From Fragilaria crotonensis (lineage: Eukaryota > Bacillariophyta > Fragilariophyceae > Fragilariales > Fragilariaceae), in assembly GCA_022925895.1 (NCBI GenBank), contig JAKSYS010000080.1:62001-126000 (forward strand): a stretch of DNA of 64,000 nucleotides, written 5' to 3'. Below the pieces are notes generated by a model. The model was not told where the DNA came from. It searched no databases and saw only the letters and a program-made list of their open reading frames with translations. Below, one piece after another: positions 34,772 to 44,850 of this stretch; position 1 is the first letter of the stretch, and each line of letters opens with the position of its first letter. Both the position numbers and the translations under genes were made by a program.

Positions 34772-36309
34772 ATGATTATGCAACAAATCTGGTCGTTGCT
34801 CTTCTTTTGCAATTGCTGTATGATCTCGGCTTTGCTTCCTCCCCCTTGTAGAACGTCTACATATCGCGCGAATGGTCTTGTCACTTCTCGGCTATTTGCA
34901 GCGGTTCGACCTTCAACATCCGAACTATGCTTGTCGAAGCACAAGAAATGGGAGGAACGCTACGCGGAATTGTTGAGCTATTATCGAGAGCGGAAAACCA
35001 TTTATGTCGTCGAAGAATCCAACCCTAGCCTCAAGAACTTTTTGCAGCACCAACGCCAAGAGTATCGAAAGTGGAAACGAGGAGAGACGAGCACACTAAA
35101 TGAAACCAAGGTTGAGCTTCTCAATCGCCTAGATTTTGTATGGGATAAGAACCAGCAGATATGGGAAACTCGGTACGCTGAACTTCTGCAATTTAAGCAA
35201 GAATTCGGTCATGTGAATGTTCCCATGAAATACAAAACGTTGGGGCAGTGGGTCACCAAACACCGAAAAGCCTACCGTGCAGGTTCTCTTGAAGAGAGCA
35301 GAATTGACCGTTTAAATGAAGTGGGCTTCATGTGGGATGTCCAGGAGTGGCAGTTTCAGCGACGGCTAGAGGAAATACGAGAGTTTCGTGCAAAGAACGG
35401 CCACATCGACATTCGAGTGACTGACGGAGAATTTGGTTCCTGGTTCTACAGTCGACGGAAAGAGTACTTGAAATATTTGAATGGGGAAAACACAACCCTG
35501 TCCGACTCACACCGAATAGCACTGGAAAGGGTTGGGTTTGGTCCGCATCTTGCCAGACGACGACAAACAGCTATTACGTCAAACGTTACATGGCAGACTC
35601 GATACGACGAGCTCGTTCATTTCATAGGAAAGTATAACCATACCCGAGTCCCGAAGGTCCCACAATACGCACAGCTTTCGTCCTGGGTCAATCACCAAAG
35701 AAACCTTAAAGCGGTAGGAAAGCTTGATCGAGGTCGCCTTCATCAGCTTCAAGAGATAGGCTTCGTGTGGAATGAAAATCGGTGGTTATGGATGAAGCGA
35801 TTCTCTGAGCTTGCAGCCTTTCAGGAGAAAAGCGGCCATACGAATGTACCTCGAGGCGGCGGAGATCTTGGCGAGTGGGTGGAGTGGCAGCGAGTAAGTG
35901 TCAGTTTGTCGATCTACGTGAAAGCTTGCTCTGGGGGTTCTGCACGCATCGCACACTCACTCGACTACGCTAGGTTAACTTCGCGAACTATGAGAAAGGA
36001 AAGAAATCTCAGATTACAGCGCAACGAGTCACTTTGTTGAATAATATCGGATTCGATTGGAATCGGGGAGACACCAGGCGCATCGAATGGGATCTTTCGT
36101 GGCATAGAAACCTTCATCAGTTACGGAAATGGAAGGAAAAACATGGCGATTGTAATGTTCCTAGAAGCTCTGACCCAGCTCTTGGTCTGTGGGTTTCACA
36201 ACAACGTATGAATTATAAGGCGTCACTACGAGGAGAAAAGACCACACTTACGACCGATCGAATTTTGCAGCTGAAGGAAATCGGGCTGCTTGACAACGTC
36301 GAGTCGTAG
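34772..36309 (+). CDS. Protein of six helicase-associated-type repeats, two exons, N-terminal signal
   Basis: The first ATG is 34772; the frame upstream begins with TTG. Exon 1 is 34772-35893 and exon 2 is 35974-36309, with an 80-bp GT-AG intron (GTAAGT donor) that falls inside repeat 5. The join reads Trp-Gln-Arg|Val-Asn-Phe. The 485-residue product has six copies of the 60-70-residue helicase-associated (HA) repeat: Trp...Glu-Leu...Gly-His...Val-Pro...Leu-Gly-x-Trp-Val...Gln-Arg...Leu...Gly-Phe-x-Trp. Repeats 1 and 3 are the most diverged. The N-terminus is hydrophobic (Ile-Trp-Ser-Leu-Leu-Phe-Phe) and followed by a Ser/Arg/Thr-rich stretch, so secretory or plastid import is possible. No helicase core is present. 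Such stand-alone HA proteins are numerous in diatoms; their job, perhaps nucleic-acid binding, is unknown. Confidence 0.8.
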
Positions 36310-36341
36310 CGACTTTCTTGCTCGGTGTTGATATTACTCTA

Positions 36342-36838
36342 TCATTTGTCTTCTAACTGAATGGATTTTCCGAATCTTCCGTATAGAATCTTTTTCAGGG
36401 TCGCTTGCTCCTCAAGAATATCCGCTTCCTCCCGACCCAAGGCATCTAGCTCGGCTTGGTACTTTTCCACTTGTCCTTCGCAGTAGTCAATGGCAGATTC
36501 TTCCGAGGTCTCAAAGAAAGTTTCGCCACCCATCATCAGCATTACCTGGTCTCCGGATCCCATCATGAGTTCAGTGGATGCGTCGTCAATCCCTTCAAGT
36601 ACACGCTGCGTTTGCATGGTGCATGACATGTGTGAGAAATCTGAGATGGATCAACATGATACGTCATCACGCACTAGTCCAATCGCACCTTGAGCCCTGT
36701 CATCTCAGCTCTCACTTCATGCAATCTCGCATTCAATCGAGCAAACTTATTGATATTCTCTTGGTCGTCCCTTCGTACTTCTGTTTCATTCTCTTCTTCT
36801 CGCCGAAGCATGGCTCCTCCACTGGAAACGCTGGCCAT
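36342..36838 (-). CDS. PFDN4: Prefoldin subunit 4, two exons
   Basis: Prefoldin is the hexameric co-chaperone that hands unfolded actin and tubulin to CCT; subunit 4 is a beta-type subunit. Exon 1 is 36838-36689 (50 codons from Met-Ala-Ser-Val) and exon 2 is 36605-36342, with an 83-bp GT-AG intron between them. The 137-residue product starts a coiled coil at Asp-Gln-Glu-Asn-Ile-Asn-Lys-Phe-Ala-Arg, a signature of this subunit. It continues through Asp-Asp-Ala-Ser-Thr-Glu-Leu-Met-Met and a beta-hairpin (Val-Met-Leu-Met-Met-Gly-Gly-Glu-Thr-Phe-Phe). It ends in the second coil with Leu-Tyr-Gly-Arg-Phe-Gly-Lys-Ser-Ile-Gln-Leu-Glu. It is convergent with the HA-repeat gene, 32 bases away, and divergent from SIN3. 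No breaks. Confidence 0.92.
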
Positions 36839-37582
36839 CGAGTAGGTGAAATGAGTAGTGCAATACTTGGGGACGATCGCTATGTTTGCTCGACACTTGC
36901 ACTGCACGAATGGTGATGAGGTTACACGACTGTGGTACGAATATGTGGTACTGGAGTACTCTGTACTATAAAAAGGTACTGTAGTACTTGTGTACCAGTA
37001 CAAGTGCTACCGAAGACGTATGCTAGCTCTAGCTAGAGGTACAGTAGAAAGTACTATACGGAACACAATCGATAAGGATGAGGATTCAAAAAGGTTCATT
37101 TCAGTACCAGATGTCATGTATGTCAAACCTACAGATTCCTATTACTACTAGCGATGAACTAAATGTCATTCGCCTCACTTGCCTTCTGGAATGAGGAGAG
37201 TGTGATGCCAAGGAGTCGATTTGAAATAAAAAGCCAAAGGATTCAGTCCCCGTTGCCCTCTCGTTCTTCTTCGTGAGGTATTGCTATTAACGCGTTAAAG
37301 GCAGAAGAAGTTGCGAATTGTGAGCCAAGTTTCCGATCAAATTGAATTCATTCATCGCATCGACGAAACACGAAGTAGTTCAGGTACAGTACAAATAGCA
37401 GGTGCCAGTACCTGTAGTACCAAGCAAAACCACCGCGAACCCTGTAACTGTCAGTGGACTCATTCGACTAAAACGTTCATCGAAATACGGCTTGTCTGAG
37501 TTTGAGAAGCATACTGGAGCCGGAGTTCGTCTGAATTTCATTTCAACTTGGTGCTTGCATCGCGACTCCCGACAAGGTGGCA
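36839..37582. other. Divergent promoter region between PFDN4 and SIN3
   Basis: GTAC motifs cluster at 36940-37070. No defined promoter element or ORF is supported. Confidence 0.4.
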
Positions 37583-40500
37583 ATGGACAAGAACAGTGAT
37601 TCAAGCGTTGACGCATCACAACCTGCTGGAAGCGATCCAGTTGCCGGTACTTTACCGCAACCAGATGCTGGTCCGCAACCGCCTGCCGATGAGAGTGTTG
37701 GAAGCGGAAAAGCAGACACCGCAATTCGTCCTCCCTATTCAACTCCGTTTCCTCCACCATCTGATCGTGTCCGTTCCATGTACCCGAGTAAATTTGGTCA
37801 AGAGCCTGCTCGATATCTGAAACCTATTCCTCCAGATGCCAAGCCTCCTGCAGAACCACCGCAGAAAATCACTCCTTCCCCTCCTTTTGCGGCTGGCGGG
37901 TTTCCTCCATCAGCGACTGGCACGCTAGGCCCAAATCAACAACAGCCTCAGGCCCCGCCTTCGCAATCACAAAGGCCCCGCCCTCTCCCTAACGCTCGTG
38001 CTGGATCAGGAGCGCCTCCAGCTGCCCAGCCGAAACCTCAACTAGGAACTGACCGCCCACGCTTTGCAGGCCCACCCTCTGCCCAATTGCCGACTCCTCT
38101 TGCTCGTCCACAAGCGACTTCTGATGAACGTAGAGGACAAGCTGCTGGAACAGCAGGTGGAGGCCCAATGCATGTATCATCTACCGCACCAGGACCGCGG
38201 CCACCTATGACAGGACCAAATGGAGGAATGCCATTCCGAGGAGGGCTCTCAGTCGACCCTCCGCCCCAACCTGGGGGCTTCAGACCTCCCGCCAACGCTG
38301 GAGCAATGAGAGAACTCCGTGTTGAAGATGCGCTCGTCTACCTGGATGATGTAAAGCGTGAATTTGGAGACAGACCTCGCATCTACAATGAATTCCTTGA
38401 GATTATGAAGAACTTTAAGAGTCAAGAAGTAGATACACCTGGAGTCATCAACCGGGTTTCTCGGCTGTTTCGCGGGTACAACAATCTTATCCTGGGCTTC
38501 AACAAATTCTTACCTCTTGGATACAAAATTAGCCTTGCAGACCTTGAGCAAAGAGATTTGGAGTATGCTCGTCAACAGCAACAGGGACAGCAACGACAGG
38601 CTCCTGCAGGTCCAGGTCAGAAGCCGTATGCTCGACAGTGGGGAGGACCGCAGGCAGCGCCACCAAGCCATGTGATTAGTCAGCAGCAGGGACAGATGAG
38701 GGATGTTCCGGCTGGCAGCAAAGGTCCTGTGGCCCAAGCTGGACCAATTCCGCCGCAGGGTTACGTCAAGCGCGCTCCACAAGGTCAGGGCGGTGGCCAA
38801 CAAGCAATACCGCCGGTCGGTCGACCAGGACCGAAGCCTCAAGTTCCTGTTTCTAGTGGTGGTCAACCGAATCAGCAACAAGCTACTCAACCTGCGCCAC
38901 AGCAGCAGCTGCATCGCGCCACAGCAGCGACCCCTGCACAAATTTCTCGACAGCCCATCCCTCAGCTGCCTCCACCCCCACCGCAGCCACAACACCAGGC
39001 AGTAGAATTCGATCATGCCATTTCCTACGTTACCAACATCAAAAAACGTTTCGCCGATGACCCGAACACTTATCATCAGTTCTTGGAGATCCTTCACACG
39101 TATCAGAAGGAACAACGCGGAATCAAGGAAGTTCTCGAACAAGTGGCAAGTCTTTTCGCCGATCATCCGGACCTGTTGAAAGAGTTTACGTTCTTTTTGC
39201 CTGACGCTGTTCAAGAGCAAGCGAAAGAGAGGCTCCACCGAGCCGCCGCCGACTCAGAGGCTCGCCAAGCATTGGCCGCTCAACAGCGCACAGAAGAGCA
39301 GGGTGCATTTACAGGGCGTTCAAACTGGGGTGGCCCGAGGGGCCTGGAGAATCGTCAAGGACCTCCTGGACGGCGCATGAATTCTCAGAAGTTCATTGAT
39401 ATGACAGATGTCCAGCAAATGGATACTTCAGATTCTGCCGAACAAGAACCTCAGGCAAGACAGGCCACAAGTCCTCGGAAGCGGCCCTTCAGTCCAGGGG
39501 GTCGTGAGGTTCAAGCGCAGCATCCAGAGACACATGTGTACAACTCTGCCGTTGAAAGACAATTTTTCGAAGCAGCAAAGGAAGCTTTGGTCTCGTACAG
39601 CCGTGACGGGGGCCAGGCTTGGGCTGAGTTTCTCAAATGTTTGGACTTGTATGCCCAAGAATTTTTGTCAAAGAGTGAAATGTTGAGTTTTGTCGAACCT
39701 CTCCTGGGCAAGCGTAATGCCGAACTTTTTGAAGAGTTTAAGCGCATTCTGAGTGCCGCCGGGTCTCCAAGTGGACCCACTCCGACTACGGAGGACTCGT
39801 GGTATTCTGTCCCCTTGTGTGAGATAGACTTTCTTCGTTGTCGGCAGTGCAGCCCATCATATCGTGCTCTTCCTCGTGACTACCCTGCGCCTCCGTGTGG
39901 CGGGCGTAGCGATGAGGAGAAAAAGATTCTGAACAATGTCTGGGTGTCTCTTCCGAAAGGCAGCGAGGAAAGTTACACTTTCCGCCACATGCGTCGAAAT
40001 CACTGCGAAGAAGTTCTATTTCGTTGTGAAGATGAACGTTTCGAAATCGACATGGTCATTGACAGCAATGCGGCGACTCTCCGTCGATTGGAACCAATTG
40101 CAGAAGAAATCTCGCAGCTGGCGCAGGAAGAGCAGCTCGCTTCCGACGTCTATGTTTCTGGGAACAAAGGCCAAGAAGGGGATCTTGGCATGGGCGGCTT
40201 GCGTTATCAATACACATTCGATCCAGAAATTCTGGGGGTGATCCATCGAAATTCGATCGCGCGTATCTACGGTGACGCCGGGCAAGAAATGCTGGATCTG
40301 ATTGTTAAAAACGCAAGCGTCGCTGTACCAGTTGTCGTCCAGCGACTTCGACAAAAAGACCAAGAGTTTAAAACGGCGCGGGAACGATTGAATCGTCATT
40401 GGAAGGAGCTGGCGGAAATGAATTACTACAAAAGCCTCGACCACCGAAGCCTTACATGGCGTACGATTGACAAGCGCGCTACGAGTACGCGTACATTGAT

Positions 40501-41873
40501 CGCAGAAATCAAGGATAGGGCTGCGAACGGGGGCAAGGAAGGAGATGCAGCGGTTGCTGCTCGTCGAGAAAAAGCGAAAGAAGAGCACGGTTCCTTTTAT
40601 GAGATTACGATGGGAGATACGTTGGATTTGGATTTGAATGTTCTTCCGAAGCCTCATTCGTCCATATTCACACCACACATGAGTTTCATTTACGAAAATA
40701 ACTCGTGGGTTCAACGCGACGCGTATCGCATATTGTCGTTTGCGCTTGAGCGCGGGTCTACATCACCACCTGATAAGGAACGCTGTCATCGTTTGTGGAG
40801 AGATCTCTTTGGGCCTGTCTTTGGAATACCACTCAGTTGGATGCAAAAACCTGCTGTGGCCTTTCAGGAATCCACCGCTGCTAGAAGAGCGCCCGACATG
40901 CCTGTTGTCATCGTTAGCAATGGGGAGGAAAACAGTCACGAGGACGACGAAGATACCGACGACGAAGAATTGGGAAAGAATGTCGTTACCGAAGAGTTGC
41001 GAAGTGAGAACAGAAGGCATGATAAGTCCAACCTGAATGGATCTCCATCCTCTCCCCCCAGGTACGATTGTGTCTACTTTGTTTGGGGAGGGCCGCATTG
41101 TTCGATTCCGCCTCCCAGAAAAATGTTACCAAGTCGTTTTGCCTTTTGGTACTGGGTATCTCCAACCGAACACTGTGCTATGCACAGTCGAGCGCGTCGA
41201 GCAGTCGGCGTACACCACCCAGCTACGAGAACATGATGAAAGCAGTTTAGAGCGTGAGGACGATTCTCTCATCTTCGGAACGCAATCGCTGTACCTGTTC
41301 TTTCGCTTGCACCAAATTCTTGTCCGGCGTCTCAATATTGCCAAGAAAATGGCGTACCAAGTGGTAAAGGATGCCAGCTTGGCTACGTTGGTTGAACAGC
41401 TCAAGGCCGAGCCCAACGAAGACATGGGCCGAAAGAGATACGAAGCATACTTGTCATTGGTTTATGCGTTAATGGATGGTGCCCATAGTGACGCTGGTGG
41501 TAAATATGAAGACCGGGTCCGATGTCTCTTGGGGCATGGAGGCTTTGAGCTCGCAACGATGGACAAATTGCTTTCCCATATCCTAAAGAATTTGCAATCG
41601 ATCGCCCACGATGATGTTATGTTGAATCTTGTTGCCCTCTTCAGGCGTCACTGCGAGAGTGGTTTCCGTCCCGAGGCCTTTAAACAGGAGGCTGCATACC
41701 TCTCCGAAGGGGACAATATGTTTGCCTTCCAGATCAGTAGAGTGCCGGGATCCGACGATAAGGTGTTATTCATGGAATCCCTTGGTGTCATTTTCGAGGA
41801 TGACGAGCATTCTCATGCAGTCATTGAAACTGAGCCTGAACCGGCAGCCAAGCGTCCTCGTATGAAACTTTGA
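37583..41873 (+). CDS. SIN3: SIN3 transcriptional corepressor, scaffold of a histone deacetylase complex
   Basis: The frame opens with GTG at 37577; the first ATG is 37583. After a long Pro/Gln-rich region come three paired amphipathic helix domains, coded near 38315-38525 (PAH1), 39005-39205 (PAH2) and 39545-39750 (PAH3). Then comes the histone-deacetylase-interacting region (39840-40150) with Cys-Ser-Pro-Ser-Tyr-Arg-Ala-Leu-Pro and Asn-Asn-Val-Trp-Val-Ser. The conserved C-terminal Sin3 region (41270-41700) has Tyr-Leu-Phe-Phe-Arg-Leu-His-Gln-Ile-Leu. The frame changes near 41055. A 58-bp GT-AG intron at 41004-41061, with a C/T tract before the AG, restores it exactly. The alternative is one extra C in the CCCCCC run at 41054-41059, which would keep Pro-Pro-Gly-Thr-Ile-Val. 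The intron model gives about 1,410 residues. It is a nuclear protein that would recruit deacetylases to promoters. Confidence 0.92.
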
Positions 41874-42395
41874 GATGAGTATCTCTATATCGGGCGACAA
41901 GAGAGTATTGTACCCGAGAATGTCCTTGGCTCTGCTGTTTGTATGATATAATCTACTGTTCTCGTGCTCGAAGGCGATGACCTGGAACTCTATGTCACTT
42001 TTCACTATCTAGGTAGGGGTAGTAGTAGGTAGTACCAGGTACATGAGTGTGGGGATGGGTGGACTTCCTCTGATGTATGGCTAGTATGCATGCAATACAA
42101 GTACCAGGTACCTGGTACTCGGAGAACTCTTCTATGCATATGCATGTACCACCCTCCAGCACCCACAATACCCACGATACAGATGTCTGTGGTGTGACTG
42201 CACTAGTGGTCCGCACTTCCCAGCCAGTAAAAGTACGTTGTACTAAACCTAAAACCTAAAACCTGTCATGCCGTATGCAGTATGCATACATGCATACACA
42301 TGACACATGATGCTCGAGAGCTCGTAAAAAGCAGGGTTCGTCTTTGTGGGAGTGGTATGAATATAAGTAGACTACTGGTACATAGTAGAATGGTG
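41874..42395. other. Spacer downstream of SIN3, GTAC-rich
   Basis: Short GTAC palindromes and a brief CCTAAAA repeat (42244-42263) are present. No gene is seen. The last five bases before the LTR form the ATAAT target duplication. Confidence 0.5.
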
Positions 42396-42400
42396 ATAAT
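42396..42400. repeat. Target-site duplication ATAAT (left)
   Basis: ATAAT directly precedes the left LTR and recurs directly after the right LTR at 54133-54137. Five bases is the usual length for Copia insertions. Confidence 0.9.
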
Positions 42401-42995
42401 TGACAGTGTTCGTGTGGTCGGTACACGAGTACTGGCCGACGGTAGACTTAAGGTTAGTAGGACCTAGAAGTCTAACGTTGGACTTGACGGGTGAGGAAGC
42501 AAACCTGACGGATCGTCCAGCTTTGGGCGATGGTGTTTTGTAGACATACACCATGGCGGTAGATTTGTTGATACAAGGATGTAGAAATGTAGGAAACTAA
42601 GTAGTAAAGGCCTTTACTGTTTTTGGTTTGTGGAAATTATAAGATGAATTAAGGATGAAAAATGAAGGTGAGACTTGCAACATTAGTTGGAGTCTCACAA
42701 ATGAAGTGTTGTCTTAGTCCCACTTCCTGAGTGGTGTTTGGGAAGTGTTGTCCATAGTAAAAAGAGTGTTGTTGAAGTTATCAACAACACTCATGATTTG
42801 AATTACATAGGAAGTAAATTCAAATAGTTTTGTGTTGCAGACCGGTAGTACCAGGTTCTGATCCGTAGAATTCTACGGGAACGGGTCACGGACAGACTAA
42901 GAAAAATAAAGGACTGTCGACTGTATTACCGTATGGTATTTAACCTTACAGTAAGACGAGAGACAGTGTGACAGAGTGACGGTAGATTCCTAACA
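42401..42995 (-). repeat. Left (3') LTR
   Basis: 595 bp, TG...CA. It contains a perfect 12-bp stem with a 5-base loop at 42764-42792 (GAGTGTTGTTGA and complement) and a 16-bp palindrome CCGTAGAATTCTACGG near 42862. It differs from the right LTR by an extra G in GTGTGGTCGG and two A/G sites. Confidence 0.95.
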
Positions 42996-43005
42996 CCCCT
43001 CTTGG
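42996..43005 (-). other. Polypurine tract
   Basis: On the minus strand CCAAGAGGGG ends directly at the 3' LTR. This is the expected place and composition of the plus-strand priming tract. The pol stop codon is only a few bases upstream (43007). Confidence 0.8.
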
Positions 43006-43006
43006 A

Positions 43007-44850
43007 TCAGATCTCTGGTCCCGGTGATGAAAGCATGTGGTCGGGGAGAACACAGAAGATCTTGGTGAGGTGAGGATCAATTTTGCCGGAGTGTTGAGTT
43101 TTGGTGAGGATGTCGGCAAGTTGAGAGTCACAGGGAATCCAATGAAGTTGGTGAATGCCGTCTTGCTGGCCTTGACGGACGAAGTGGAAGCGGCGTTCGA
43201 TGTGTCGCGTCTTGCGAGTGAGTTTTCCATTCTTTGCGATTTGGACGGTGGCTTCATTGTCAATCATGAGGATGGCAGGTATGGAAGGAAGACGTTGGGT
43301 TGATTCACGCCATTGTTTGGTGCCAAGATAGAGCATATCGTGAGAAGCATTCGGATGTGAGCTGTGGCCATTGTGGCAGAACATGCGGCCATGTATTCAG
43401 CTTCAGAAGTAGACATTGCAACAGGTGTAGGCATTGTAGAATTGGCTTCAATGAGGGCACCATTGTAGAAGATCATGTATCCAACAGTGGAACGGCCAGT
43501 GTCAGGGCAGTCTTGCCAGCTGGCGTCGGAGAAAACGGTGAGATCGGAGTATGGGATACGATGGTGAAGGCAGATGTCATAGATGGATTTGAAGTGCCAT
43601 CGGGGTAGAATTTGAGAGCGTAGTAGGGGCGGCGAAGATAGCCGATGAGCCAAGATAGGGCTCGAAAATCAGGTATGCCAGGAGAGATGCATGCTTTAGC
43701 AAGTTTGCAGACAGCAAATAGGATGTCAGCTCTTGTATTGTATGCAAGGTAGAGGAGAGTGCAGACAGCAGAGCGGAAGGGAAGGCGTTGTTGCTTTTGT
43801 TCGACGAGGGTAACGTCAGAGGCGGTTACGGGCGGTTATCCTTGCTGAAGGTGTAGTCGGGAGGAAAGGGGGTATCGCGTTCGGGGAATTCGGAATTCGG
43901 GTCATAACGTTGGAGAGTATTCAAAACGTAGCGGTGTTGATCCAGAGTATAGCTTGAGTCGGAGTGTTTGTGGATACGCATTTGGAGGAACCATTGCGCA
44001 GGTCCGAGGAATTTGACATCGAAGCGATTGCGGACGGAATCTTCAAATTGTTTTTCGATGGAATCGTTGCTTCCAGCGTAGAGCATATCATCGACGAAAA
44101 ATAGGAGACGGAGCCATTGATTGTGTTTGTCGTATCGGACAAAATAAGACGGTTCGGAAGGAGATTGGATAAAGCCTTGGGAGTAGAGCCATTCCGAAAA
44201 TTCAATGTTCCAATATTTGCCAGAGTAGACGAGACCGTAGATTCCTTTGTTCAGTAACATTGGGGAGCCAAAGAATTTAGCGTATTCAGGGAAGTGATAG
44301 GCGTATTCCAATGGCAGTTTCACAAAGTGGCGGCCAATAACTTTGGCTTGGAGGTAGGCACCAATGAAGTCAGCACTCTTGACACTTCTTCTGGATGCAC
44401 AGATGGTTGCAATGAATAGTTTGACCCCTCTTGCAGATGCACAGGGTGACCAGGTGTCTTCATACATGAGTGGTTCAACAGGTATAGGTTTTGGAGTGCC
44501 AGGTGAATTGGTAGATTCAGCAATTTCTTGACGTTGTTCAAGGAGTCGTTGTTGGTTGATGGCTTTGACTCTTTTCAGGAGACGTTTCTCCAGGTCGCCA
44601 CGGGCGACAAGGCGAGCTTTAGTTTGTCAAGTTTTCCAGTTGCAGTTTGTTTTGCTTTGAGTACAAGTTTGACTGGGATAATGAGTTCATCTTTGTGTGG
44701 AGTTTGTCCAAGGATGAAAGTATCATGGTCAATGAGGTTCTTGATCTCCATTTTGATTGCATGTAGCCAAGCATTGCGGACATTATCATCAAGTTTGAGG
44801 ACAGCTTTGAGAGACTGAGGTTCTGGAAGATATTTGTCCACAGGTTCCTG
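43007..44850 (-). CDS. Copia Pol: reverse transcriptase and RNase H
   Basis: The RT starts with Trp-Leu-His-Ala-Ile-Lys-Met-Glu-Ile near 44770. A one-base slip at about 44615 (a G missing in AAAGCTCGCC) separates it from Ala-Arg-Leu-Val-Ala-Arg-Gly-Asp. The active-site motif Phe-Phe-Val-Asp-Asp-Met-Leu-Tyr lies at about 44084-44107. Another slip near 43830 leads to a Ser-Asp-Ala-Ser-Trp segment (RNase H, 43530), Ser-Thr-Ser-Glu-Ala-Glu-Tyr-Met (43420) and, after a further slip near 43340, Ile-Asp-Asn-Glu-Ala. The C-terminal Ala-Asp-Ile-Leu-Thr-Lys is coded near 43100. All catalytic carboxylates of RT and RNase H are visible across the frames. The enzyme would copy the element RNA into DNA. 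Confidence 0.85.

Noticed and set aside
42244-42263. CCTAAAA repeats as telomeric sequence
   Set aside because: Only two to three imperfect units, internal to the window, with genes on both sides.
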